This document shows positions 1-8,838 of a stretch of 64,000 nucleotides of DNA, piece by piece (position 1 is the stretch's first letter; the number at the start of each line of letters is the position of its first letter). Below the pieces are notes generated by a model. That model ran no database searches, was not told where the DNA came from, and was given only the letters and a program-made list of their open reading frames with translations. Source of the stretch: Tritrichomonas musculus (lineage: Eukaryota; Parabasalia; Tritrichomonadida; Tritrichomonadidae); contig JAPFFF010000030.1 in assembly GCA_039105265.1 (NCBI GenBank), forward strand, positions 1-64,000, given 5' to 3'. The position numbers and the translations under genes are program-made.

Positions 1-3000
1 ACGGGGGGGAGGGGGATATGAGATAATCAGATATGCAGGAACGGGGGGGAGGGGGATATGAGATAATCAGATATGCAGGAACGGGGGGGGAGGGGGATAT
101 GAGATAATCAGATATGCAGGAACGGGGGGGAGGGGGATATGAGATAATCAGATATGCAGGAACGGGGGGGAGGGGGATATGAGATAATCAGATATGCAGG
201 AACGGGGGGGAGGGGGATATGAGATAATCAGATATGCAGGAACGGGGGGGAGGGGGATATGAGATAATCAGATATGCAGGAACGGGGGGGAGGGGGATAT
301 GAGATAATCAGATATGCAGGAACGGGGGGGAGGGGGATATGAGATAATCAGATATGCAGGAACGGGGGGGAGGGGGATATGAGATAATCAGATATGCAGG
401 AACGGGGGGGAGGGGGATATGAGATAATCAGATATGCAGGAACGGGGGGGAGGGGGATATGAGATAATCAGATATGCAGGAACGGGGGGGAGGGGGATAT
501 GAGATAATCAGATATGCAGGAACGGGGGGGAGGGGGATATGAGATAATCAGATATGCAGGAACGGGGGGGAGGGGGATATGAGATAATCAGATATGCAGG
601 AACGGGGGGGAGGGGGATATGAGATAATCAGATATGCAGGAACGGGGGGGAGGGGGATATGAGATAATCAGATATGCAGGAACGGGGGGGAGGGGGATAT
701 GAGATAATCAGATATGCAGGAACGGGGGGGAGGGGGATATGAGATAATCAGATATGCAGGAACGGGGGGGAGGGGGATATGAGATAATCAGATATGCAGG
801 AACGGGGGGGAGGGGGGGATAATCAGATATGATATGAGATAATCAGATATGCAGGAACGGGGGGGAGGGGGGGGGGGAGGGGGATATGAGATAATCAGAT
901 ATGCAGGAACGGGGGGGAGGGGGATATGAGATAATCAGATATGCAGGAACGGGGGGGAGGGGGATATGAGATAATCAGATATGCAGGAACGGGGGGGAGG
1001 GGGATATGAGATAATCAGATATGCAGGAACGGGGGGGAGGGGGATATGAGATAATCAGATATGCAGGAACGGGGGGGAGGGGGATATGAGATAATCAGAT
1101 ATGCAGGAACGGGGGGGAGGGGGATATGAGATAATCAGATATGCAGGAACGGGGGGGAGGGGGATATGAGATAATCAGATATGCAGGAACGGGGGGGAGG
1201 GGGATATGAGATAATCAGATATGCAGGAACGGGGGGGAGGGGGATATGAGATAATCAGATATGCAGGAACGGGGGGGAGGGGGATATGAGATAATCAGAT
1301 ATGCAGGAACGGGGGGGAGGGGGATATGAGATAATCAGATATGCAGGAACGGGGGGGAGGGGGATATGAGATAATCAGATATGCAGGAACGGGGGGGAGG
1401 GGGATATGAGATAATCAGATATGCAGGAACGGGGGGGAGGGGGATATGAGATAATCAGATATGCAGGAACGGGGGGGAGGGGGATATGAGATAATCAGAT
1501 ATGCAGGAACGGGGGGGAGGGGGATATGAGATAATCAGATATGCAGGAACGGGGGGGAGGGGGATATGAGATAATCAGATATGCAGGAACGGGGGGGAGG
1601 GGGATATGAGATAATCAGATATGCAGGAACGGGGGGGAGGGGGATATGAGATAATCAGATATGCAGGAACGGGGGGGAGGGGGATATGAGATAATCAGAT
1701 ATGCAGGAACGGGGGGGAGGGGGATATGAGATAATCAGATATGCAGGAACGGGGGGGAGGGGGATATGAGATAATCAGATATGCAGGAACGGGGGGGAGG
1801 GGGATATGAGATAATCAGATATGCAGGAACGGGGGGGAGGGGGATATGAGATAATCAGATATGCAGGAACGGGGGGGAGGGGGATATGAGATAATCAGAT
1901 ATGCAGGAACGGGGGGGGGAGGGGGATATGAGATAATCAGATATGCAGGAACGGGGGGGGAGGGGGATATGAGATAATCAGATATGCAGGAACGGGGGGG
2001 AGGGGGATATGAGATAATCAGATATGCAGGAACGGGGGGGAGGGGGATATGAGATAATCAGATATGCAGGAACGGGGGGGAGGGGGATATGAGATAATCA
2101 GATATGCAGGAACGGGGGGGGAGGGGGATATGAGATAATCAGATATGCAGGAACGGGGGGGAGGGGGATATGAGATAATCAGATATGCAGGAACGGGGGG
2201 GAGGGGGATATGAGATAATCAGATATGCAGGAACGGGGGGGAGGGGGATATGAGATAATCAGATATGCAGGAACGGGGGGGAGGGGGATATGAGATAATC
2301 AGATATGGGGGGGAGGGGGATATGAGATAATCAGATATGCAGGAACGGGGGGGAGGGGGATATGAGATAATCAGATATGCAGGAACGGGGGGGAGGGGGA
2401 TATGAGATAATCAGATATGCAGGAACGGGGGGGGGAGGGGGATATGAGATAATCAGATATGCAGGAACGGGGGGGAGGGGGATATGAGATAATCAGATAT
2501 GCAGGAACGGGGGGGGGGGGATATGAGATAATCAGATATGCAGGAACGGGGGGGGGAGGGGGATATGAGATAATCAGATATGCAGGAACAGGGGGGGGAG
2601 GGGGATATGAGATAATCAGATATGCAGGAACGGGGGGGAGGGGGATATGAGATAATCAGATATGCAGGAACGGGGGGGAGGGGGATATGAGATAATCAGA
2701 TATGCAGGAACGGGGGGGAGGGGGATATGAGATAATCAGATATGCAGGAACGGGGGGGAGGGGGATATGAGATAATCAGATATGCAGGAACGGGGGGGAG
2801 GGGGATATGAGATAATCAGATATGCAGGAACGGGGGGGAGGGGGATATGAGATAATCAGATATGCAGGAACGGGGGGGAGGGGGATATGAGATAATCAGA
2901 TATGCAGGAACGGGGGGGAGGGGGATATGAGATAATCAGATATGCAGGAACGGGGGGGAGGGGGATATGAGATAATCAGATATGCAGGAACGGGGGGGGG

Positions 3001-4809
3001 AGGGGGATATGAGATAATCAGATATGCAGGAACGGGGGGGGAGGGGGATATGAGATAATCAGATATGCAGGAACGGGGGGGAGGGGGATATGAGATAATC
3101 AGATATGCAGGAACGGGGGGGAGGGGGATATGAGATAATCAGATATGCAGGAACGGGGGGGGAGGGGGATATGAGATAATCAGATATGCAGGAACGGGGG
3201 GGAGGGGGATATGAGATAATCAGATATGCAGGAACGGGGGGGAGGGGGATATGAGATAATCAGATATGCAGGAACGGGGGGGAGGGGGATATGAGATAAT
3301 CAGATATGCAGGAACGGGGGGGAGGGGGATATGAGATAATCAGATATGCAGGAACGGGGGGGAGGGGGATATGAGATAATCAGATATGCAGGAACGGGGG
3401 GGAGGGGGATATGAGATAATCAGATATGCAGGAACGGGGGGGAGGGGGATATGAGATAATCAGATATGCAGGAACGGGGGGGGGGGGGGGGATATGAGAT
3501 AATCAGATATGCAGGAACGGGGGGGAGGGGGATATGAGATAATCAGATATGCAGGAACGGGGGGGGAGGGGGATATGAGATAATCAGATATGCAGGAACG
3601 GGGGGGGAGGGGGATATGAGATAATCAGATATGCAGGAACGGGGGGGAGGGGGATATGAGATAATCAGATATGCAGGAACGGGGGGGGAGGGGGATATGA
3701 GATAATCAGATATGCAGGAACGGGGGGGGAGGGGGATATGAGATAATCAGATATGCAGGAACGGGGGGGGAGGGGGATATGAGATAATCAGATATGCAGG
3801 AACGGGGGGGAGGGGGATATGAGATAATCAGATATGCAGGAACGGGGGGGAGGGGGATATGAGATAATCAGATATGCAGGAACGGGGGGGAGGGGGATAT
3901 GAGATAATCAGATATGCAGGAACGGGGGGGGAGGGGGATATGAGATAATCAGATATGCAGGAACGGGGGGGAGGGGGATATGAGATAATCAGATATGCAG
4001 GAACGGGGGGGGAGGGGGATATGAGATAATCAGATATGCAGGAACGGGGGGGGAGGGGGATATGAGATAATCAGATATGCAGGAACGGGGGGGAGGGGGA
4101 TATGAGATAATCAGATATGCAGGAACGGGGGGGAGGGGGATATGAGATAATCAGATATGCAGGAACGGGGGGGGAGGGGGATATGAGATAATCAGATATG
4201 CAGGAACGGGGGGGAGGGGGATATGAGATAATCAGATATGCAGGAACGGGGGGGGAGGGGGATATGAGATAATCAGATATGCAGGAACGGGGGGGAGGGG
4301 GATATGAGATAATCAGATATGCAGGAACGGGGGGGGAGGGGGATATGAGATAATCAGATATGCAGGAACGGGGGGGAGGGGGATATGAGATAATCAGATA
4401 TGCAGGAACGGGGGGGAGGGGGATATGAGATAATCAGATATGCAGGAACGGGGGGGAGGGGGATATGAGATAATCAGATATGCAGGAACGGGGGGGGAGG
4501 GGGATATGAGATAATCAGATATGCAGGAACGGGGGGGGAGGGGGATATGAGATAATCAGATATGCAGGAACGGGGGGGGAGGGGGATATGAGATAATCAG
4601 ATATGCAGGAACGGGGGGGGGGAGGGGGATATGAGATAATCAGATATGCAGGAACGGGGGGGGAGGGGGATATGAGATAATCAGATATGCAGGAACGGGG
4701 GGGAGGGGGATATGAGATAATCAGATATGCAGGAACGGGGGGGAGGGGGATATGAGATAATCAGATATGCAGGAACGGGGGGGGAGGGGGATATGAGATA
4801 ATCAGATAT
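1..4809. repeat. G-rich 40-bp tandem satellite
   Basis: About 120 head-to-tail copies of a 40-bp unit made of CGGGGGGGAGGGGG followed by ATATGAGATAATCAGATATG and CAGGAA. Unit length varies mostly by one or two G in the first G run. Copies from about 120 to 1900 are almost uniform, while those from 1900 to 4809 vary more. Irregular units lie near 814-880, 2300-2330, 2508-2520 and 3474-3492. The plus strand has two G runs per unit and could form G-quadruplexes. The array is cut by the left edge of the window, so its full length is unknown. There is no gene in it: one frame stays open for 63 codons only because of the repeat. Confidence 0.97.
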
Positions 4810-4906
4810 TAATTTTTTATAATTTTAGAATTTGATAACCGCCGAAGGTCGAACCTTTTTATTTTTAAATAAAAACAATTATAGGGCTTCTCAATTATTA
4901 AACGAT
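4810..4906. other. Short AT-rich flank between satellite and Maverick 1
   Basis: A 97-bp stretch without a gene. It holds a small GC-rich patch (ACCGCCGAAGGTCGAACC near 4842-4860) and ends in the 6-bp target duplication of Maverick 1. It is the only left-hand target DNA visible. Confidence 0.6.
4901..4906. repeat. Target site duplication of Maverick 1 (left copy)
   Basis: AACGAT lies directly before the terminal AGTAGTAATA of Maverick 1 and recurs at 56421-56426 directly after the other end. A 6-bp duplication is the family hallmark. Confidence 0.9.
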
Positions 4907-5122
4907 AGTAGTAATAGATGTGCGGATAGACCACCTAATAATTTTTTTTATACTTTGCATAATAAATCTCATCAATTTCTCTACACAATCTATAACCCAT
5001 TATACCTTCTATATGAAAAAAATCCGATTTTCATATACAATCTACAACATCCAATAAATAATATAAAATTTAATTTTAAAAAATTTTTTTATTTTTTATT
5101 TTCATATTACACAACAAAAAAA

Positions 5123-5545
5123 ATGGAATCAGCTACAATCGCATTCTGTAAATATGCATCTAAAAAATTAAGAACATATGGTACTTATAAGTATGATATG
5201 TTTGCTGATATTTGTGATAAAGTATTAAATAATGATAAAGAAGCTTTCAATGTAGTATCAAGATTTGTAAATTATAATTTAATGTGGATATTCAAACATC
5301 AAGAAAACATATGCATAAGTGATGAAGATAAAAAAGAATATAGAAAAATAACTAAACAATTTGAAAAATATATGCGTAAAATAGATAAAGGGTTTAGTAT
5401 TGTCTATCCTCTCTCTTTATCAAAGAAGTTTGATGATGAAGTAGATATGTATTTTAATGATAATGAAGAAGGTAATAAGTATGCAAAAGAGTTTAATCTT
5501 AATAAATACAAAATAAATGAAGAATATGAAGAAGAAGAAGAATAA
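5123..5545 (+). CDS. Inverted-repeat-borne gene of unknown function, left copy (140 aa)
   Basis: I do not recognise this protein. It begins MESATIAFCKYASKK and ends in a run of Glu residues; the middle is Lys/Asp/Tyr-rich and helical in character. The frame is open further upstream but only through terminal-repeat DNA and without an ATG in a sensible place, so the ATG at 5123 is chosen. The gene lies wholly inside the terminal inverted repeat of Maverick 1 and so exists in a second copy at 48434-48874, whose acidic tail is six residues longer. Location in the repeat keeps the two copies similar. A role in end recognition or regulation is only a guess. Confidence 0.75.
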   Translation: MESATIAFCKYASKKLRTYGTYKYDMFADICDKVLNNDKEAFNVVSRFVNYNLMWIFKHQENICISDEDKKEYRKITKQFEKYMRKIDKGFSIVYPLSLSKKFDDEVDMYFNDNEEGNKYAKEFNLNKYKINEEYEEEEE

Positions 5546-5556
5546 AAAACTTAAAC

Positions 5557-5566
5557 TTTATTTTTG
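5557..5566 (+). promoter_or_regulatory. T-rich start-proximal motif TTTATTTTTG
   Basis: This 10-mer recurs in all three Mavericks, usually 7-17 nt before a start codon. Exact copies lie at 7061-7070 (minus), 23284-23293, 25738-25747 (minus), 30802-30811, 39513-39522 (minus) and 58757-58766. One-base variants precede the genes at 10852, 11457, 25430 (minus) and 57536. It may be the core promoter. It also occurs between the convergent genes at 21109-21118 and near the inner terminus at 22903-22912, so it is not exclusive to promoters. Confidence 0.45.
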
Positions 5567-5602
5567 TTTTTATTATTTTTATTTTTTACTTTTATTACAA
5601 AA

Positions 5603-6055
5603 ATGAGAAATATGAAAGTATTTGAATATGTTAATAACCTTATTCAATTATTACAAGATCCAAATAAGTTTAATGATTGTGATTTTTCTATCTTATGTGA
5701 TAAATATCCGGTTTTAATAGGAAGAAATAGTTTTAGAGCTCGAGTTTTGTATGTTTCACTCAAAAATAAAGAAGGTGAAATAACAAGATTATATCCAGAT
5801 AAGTTAAAAGAATTAGATTTTGAGTATATTAATATAACATCTAATTTAAGAAGAAGAATATCAATGAATTTACAAGAATTCTTCATTAACGGAAATACTG
5901 AATTACATGAATATTTAGAGAATAGTTATTATAATTATAGTATTGAAAAAGCAAATTCAGAAACAAAAAAATTAATTGAACAATTAAGACAAAAATATAA
6001 TATAGAATCTTATGATTTATTTGTGGGTAAACATCAAGATCTTATACTCGAATAA
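5603..6055 (+). CDS. Conserved Maverick protein of unknown function (150 aa)
   Basis: A homologue lies at 23324-23785 in Maverick 2. Shared stretches include CDFSILCD, KEGEITRLY/DNAFKRLY, TSNLRRRIS/TSNVRRRIS and LRQKYNI/MRQKYNI. No known domain is recognised; the protein looks mixed alpha/beta with a charged C-terminal helix. The ATG at 5603 is chosen because it aligns with the homologue and lies 8 bp inside the end of the inverted repeat. It is the first single-copy gene next to the repeat in both elements and its 3' end overlaps the convergent packaging ATPase gene by 14 bp, an arrangement conserved in Maverick 2. This suggests a link with packaging or terminal function, but that is inference. 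Confidence 0.8.
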   Translation: MRNMKVFEYVNNLIQLLQDPNKFNDCDFSILCDKYPVLIGRNSFRARVLYVSLKNKEGEITRLYPDKLKELDFEYINITSNLRRRISMNLQEFFINGNTELHEYLENSYYNYSIEKANSETKKLIEQLRQKYNIESYDLFVGKHQDLILE

Positions 6056-6899
6056 ACTTAATTGTATTTTCTCTAACATTAACTAAAATAAAATCATGAT
6101 TCTTCATTTTTACATAATTTCTCCATAATTCATCAAACATAATCGGTAATGAAACTTGTTGATAAATATATTGTAATTTTTGTCGAGAATAACCACTAAA
6201 TATGAAGAAAGTAGTAGTATTATTTTTGTAATCTGTTGATATTGATTTAAAGAATTGAATATTAATATAAACTATTGAATGTTTATGTCTTAATTGAGTT
6301 ATATAGTTAGTAAAGTATGCTGATTTAATTAATTTACTTTTAACAAAATCTTCACATAATATAATAGTGTTTAAAGGTTGATTTGGCTTATTTAGTTTAT
6401 TAACATGAAGAAACTCAAACATAGAATTTAGCTTATTATTATCAATTGTTATTTTTGGTGTATTACAATATTTATCAAACAATTCTTTATATAAATCTAG
6501 TTCTTTCAAATATTTTTCAGCATTAGAATCTGATATAACTTGAATCGGCAGTTGAATTAATTCTTGTTGAGCTTCAAACGTACTATCATTAATTGAACCA
6601 TTTTTGCTAATATAAACTATTAAATGAAAGTTACAATCTTTTAATCTTGATATTTGAATAATATCTCTTAACATAATATGAGTTTTTCCTTTACCTTGTT
6701 GACCTACTAATATATTCAATGAATTATAATAAGCAAATATTCCATTAGCTACAGATCTTATACTTTCAGCTAATATCTTATCTTTATTTTTGCTATAAGC
6801 TTCATTCATTGCAATATCTATATCAAATTCTTTTTCTTCACTTGAAGCTTCATCATCATACTCTCTCGAATCTATATACTTGAAATTAGTAGGAATCAT
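6042..6899 (-). CDS. A32-type (FtsK/HerA-like) genome packaging ATPase
   Basis: Probably pumps the element's DNA into a capsid. A Walker A motif (GQQGKGKT, about residue 65) and a Walker B motif (TIILCEDF, about residue 178) are clear. A conserved segment near residues 230-245 reads FFIFSGYSRQKLQYIYQQ. At about 285 aa it has the usual Polinton ATPase length. The frame is open upstream only through a GTG; the ATG at 6899 matches the start region of the homologue in Maverick 2 (23774-24688) and avoids overlap with the small membrane protein gene just upstream. A third homologue is at 58756-59616. Family assignment is firm; the packaging role follows from the family. Confidence 0.93.
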   Translation of the reverse strand: MIPTNFKYIDSREYDDEASSEEKEFDIDIAMNEAYSKNKDKILAESIRSVANGIFAYYNSLNILVGQQGKGKTHIMLRDIIQISRLKDCNFHLIVYISKNGSINDSTFEAQQELIQLPIQVISDSNAEKYLKELDLYKELFDKYCNTPKITIDNNKLNSMFEFLHVNKLNKPNQPLNTIILCEDFVKSKLIKSAYFTNYITQLRHKHSIVYINIQFFKSISTDYKNNTTTFFIFSGYSRQKLQYIYQQVSLPIMFDELWRNYVKMKNHDFILVNVRENTIKFIRV

Positions 6900-6933
6900 T
6901 CTTTTTTTAACATATTTAGTTATCGTTAAATGA

Positions 6934-7053
6934 TTAAGAATATAGTTTTGCTCTAATTTCTTCACTTAATTCAGGTTTTGAATCATAAGTAAAACCAATA
7001 ATAATTATAGCAAATTCAACAACAACAACACTTAATAATATTTCAGTAATCAT
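6934..7053 (-). CDS. Very small single-span membrane protein (39 aa), conserved in all three Mavericks
   Basis: Short gene found by comparing the elements. The product starts MITEILLSVVVVEFAIIIIG, one hydrophobic helix, and ends in SKPELSEEIRAKLYS. Maverick 2 has MIYEILVV...KEPELSEEIRTKMYS at 24713-24844 and Maverick 3 has a 52-aa version ending DPELTEEMRARIYA at 60005-60163. The tail P-E-L-(S/T)-E-E-x-R-(A/T)-(K/R)-x-Y is conserved right up to the stop codon. A TTTATTTTTG motif lies 8 nt upstream. It precedes the ATPase gene in M1 and M2. A minor virion membrane or capsid-vertex protein is possible; no family is recognised. Confidence 0.8.
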   Translation of the reverse strand: MITEILLSVVVVEFAIIIIGFTYDSKPELSEEIRAKLYS

Positions 7054-7089
7054 TTTTGAACAAAAATAAAACAATAACATTTATTAACT

Positions 7090-7597
7090 TTAAATACACA
7101 TTTTCAAACTTATACCGTATTTAATAAGTTGACTATAGATTTCATTATAACCAATTTTTAATTCTAATGTTTTATCATCTTTATTAACTAAAATATGATC
7201 AATTTTCATATACTTTGTATTTGATAAACAACCTTTACATCCTTCTTCTTCATCAATAACAAGCTCAACTTTATCAGCTCTTGTTAATATTTTGATAAGA
7301 TTCATTAAAGTATTATTATGACAAACAAGATAGCTATTAATTCGTAATGGATTAGTTTCATAAATACTTAATAATGTTTCTAGAAATTTATTTTTCATTT
7401 CTAAACTCTCTAACTCATTTGTAAGATTGTTTATTTGTGGTTGATATATTGATTGAGAATTGTCCGACATTTGTGTAAAATTTATGTTTCTTTATTTTTA
7501 TATTAACATTTGTATTTTGTTCTTGCTTAACACTAGCATCATTTTCACTTGATAAGATTCTAGCACGTTTTAATGTCATTTGATTAATATTAAACAT
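7090..7597 (-). pseudogene. Broken copy of the conserved 191-aa Maverick protein
   Basis: The region corresponds to the intact gene at 24855-25430 in Maverick 2: the same N-terminal ARILSSENDASVKQEQ, the same central ETNPLRINSYLVCH-like stretch and a CxxC pair (EGCKGCLS). This copy looks broken, with about one break. The family is not known to me; the N-terminal half is low-complexity and polar, the C-terminal half is compact and has a possible metal-binding CxxC. Position next to the ATPase and the small membrane protein is conserved between M1 and M2. Confidence 0.6.
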
Positions 7598-7600
7598 CTT

Positions 7601-7831
7601 TTACTCATTATTTGTTAATTCTTTTAATTCATTTTCTAACTTAGCACATTTAGCTTTTAATGAATTAATATCTTCTATTAAACTCTCTCTTATAGCTAAA
7701 CCATTTGAACCTAACATACCTGTCTTTACATTATTTAAATGCTGTTTTGCATCATAACACCTTTCTTTTAAACTTCGTTTAATTTGCTTAAGTTGTGGTA
7801 TCTCACTTTTATATTTATTTAAATCTGTCAT
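7601..7831 (-). CDS. Small coiled-coil protein (76 aa)
   Basis: Homologue of the 75-aa protein at 42689-42916 in Maverick 2. Shared parts include YKSEIPQLKQIKR, LNNVKTGMLGS and AIRESLIEDINSLK. The C-terminal third is a heptad-like helix rich in Lys, Leu and Glu. The ATG at 7831 is preferred; the longer frame would start at TTG and overlap the divergent gene at 7847. The two divergent start codons are only 15 bp apart, as in Maverick 2 (14 bp). Function unknown; a structural or assembly role is a guess from its place beside minor capsid genes. Confidence 0.75.
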   Translation of the reverse strand: MTDLNKYKSEIPQLKQIKRSLKERCYDAKQHLNNVKTGMLGSNGLAIRESLIEDINSLKAKCAKLENELKELTNNE

Positions 7832-7846
7832 TTCTTTCACAATAAA

Positions 7847-8080
7847 ATGAGTAATTACAATCAACTTAGAACATTACATGATGAAAATCATCAAAATCAT
7901 TTTGATCGACAAAGACTTAAACAACAAAAAGAAAGAACAAAAATAAATTCACAACCTACAGTAAAGAAATATGAAGAAAAAGGTAATATCAATCATGAAT
8001 CAACAATTAAAACAAATAAACCTGTAAACTATCATATGTTATCATTAAATCACAGTATAATTACAATGAATAATTTTTAA
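7847..8080 (+). CDS. Small basic polar protein (77 aa)
   Basis: Homologue of the 77-aa protein at 42441-42674 in Maverick 2; both start MS-x-x-NQ(L/M)RT-(L/V)HD and share the central block ERTKINSQPTVK/NRTKINSAPTVK. The product is rich in His, Asn, Lys and Gln, without membrane segment or known domain, and is probably disordered. Its conserved neighbours are a divergent coiled-coil gene and a convergent gene ending 2 bp away. Function unknown; a DNA-binding or internal virion role is possible. Confidence 0.7.
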   Translation: MSNYNQLRTLHDENHQNHFDRQRLKQQKERTKINSQPTVKKYEEKGNINHESTIKTNKPVNYHMLSLNHSIITMNNF

Positions 8081-8081
8081 C

Positions 8082-8462
8082 TTATGTTTGATTCATTTCA
8101 TTTATAAATTTAACTACTGAATTAACTGTTTGTTTAATTTCTTCTATTTTTGTTTTCATATTCTCAATATCAACTTTAACTGATTCTAATGCAATTTCGA
8201 ATAAATGTTGATCTTCTTGTTGAGTTTGTTGAACTTTCTTTAAACATATTTCACCTCCTATTAATTTTGTACCTTCTTTAACACAATTCTTTTTTGTTAT
8301 TCTGTACTCTATGTTATCTGGTGTTATGATTTTATATACTTTGTTAAGATATTGAGTAGTTTGTTTCTCCATTTCATCTTTATGTTTTTGATAGTAAGCT
8401 TCAAATTCAACAATAGAACTAAATGTTTTTGTTTCTTTTTGTATTTGATTAATAACTTTCAT
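8082..8462 (-). CDS. Conserved Maverick protein with N-terminal domain and coiled-coil tail (126 aa)
   Basis: Homologues are at 42006-42482 (M2) and 59627-59962 (M3). The N-terminal half carries a motif of the form E-F-x-x-Y-Y-x-K, then QTTQYLNKVYKI, then YRITKKN and GGEICLKKV; the C-terminal half is a coiled coil (heptads from about residue 85 on). The ATG at 8462 is chosen over an upstream GTG. In all three elements the gene sits next to the amphipathic minor-capsid-like gene, so it is likely a virion component or a small regulator. I do not recognise the family. Confidence 0.78.
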   Translation of the reverse strand: MKVINQIQKETKTFSSIVEFEAYYQKHKDEMEKQTTQYLNKVYKIITPDNIEYRITKKNCVKEGTKLIGGEICLKKVQQTQQEDQHLFEIALESVKVDIENMKTKIEEIKQTVNSVVKFINEMNQT

Positions 8463-8542
8463 TTTGATTTGATTCACTTTAAAAATAATTATATATATTT
8501 AAATTGTTTTAACTAGTTTTATATCATTTTAATCACTTTATT

Positions 8543-8797
8543 TTACTTAACTTCATCTAAGATAGATTTACCTATTTTATAACCTTTATTAGCATAATTT
8601 AAACCTGTATCTATAGCATTAACTACTTCACCTACACCGGGAATAAATTGAACAGCGGGTTTAACTTTATCAATAATCATCTTACCTGTATCTATTATTT
8701 TTGGTATAGATTTCACTGCTTTTTTTGCAAAATTCTTTATCTTACCACCTACACTTTTTAATGTTTTCTTAATTTTGTTAAATAGACCGGCTGCCAT
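8543..8797 (-). CDS. Amphipathic minor capsid candidate (protein VI/pX-like, 84 aa)
   Basis: The N-terminus (MAAGLFNKIKKTLKSVGGK) is a strongly amphipathic basic helix, followed by further Lys/Ile-rich helices and a Gly/Pro-containing segment (FIPGVGEVVNAIDTG). Size, basic charge and membrane-active look resemble the small minor capsid proteins of Polintons and adenovirus protein VI. Homologues of 84 and 85 aa are at 41715-41969 and 60165-60422. In all three elements the gene is divergent from, and directly upstream of, the major capsid gene (41 bp between start codons here). The assignment is inferred from character and position, not from a sequence signature. Confidence 0.65.
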   Translation of the reverse strand: MAAGLFNKIKKTLKSVGGKIKNFAKKAVKSIPKIIDTGKMIIDKVKPAVQFIPGVGEVVNAIDTGLNYANKGYKIGKSILDEVK

Positions 8798-8838
8798 ATT
8801 TTCTTCTTCATAAAATATTTTGTTTTATTAACTGATAA

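Larger units (their letters stand above)
4907..5594. repeat. Left terminal inverted repeat of Maverick 1
   Basis: Matches, in inverse orientation, 48385-48933 plus 56263-56420, the right repeat being split by the Mutator-like insertion. Similarity stops 8 bp before the start codon at 5603. The repeat is about 690 bp on the left and slightly longer on the right, mainly because of an 18-bp difference at the end of the gene it carries. It starts with AGTAGTAATA; all three Mavericks here start with AGTAGTA. Confidence 0.9.

Noticed and set aside
2459-2650. A 63-codon open frame in the satellite
   Set aside because: It is only a reading of the 40-bp repeat where unit lengths keep the frame open; no coding signal.
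1-4809. CRISPR array or telomere
   Set aside because: Units are contiguous with no variable spacers, and the unit is not a telomere-type hexamer.
4884-4893. GGGCTTC left of Maverick 1 as a second Mutator-like end
   Set aside because: Only seven bases match GGGCTTCAGT; no paired end.
4832-5122. N-terminal extension of the gene at 5123
   Set aside because: The frame starts at TTG outside the element and crosses the element end; the mirror copy does not support it.
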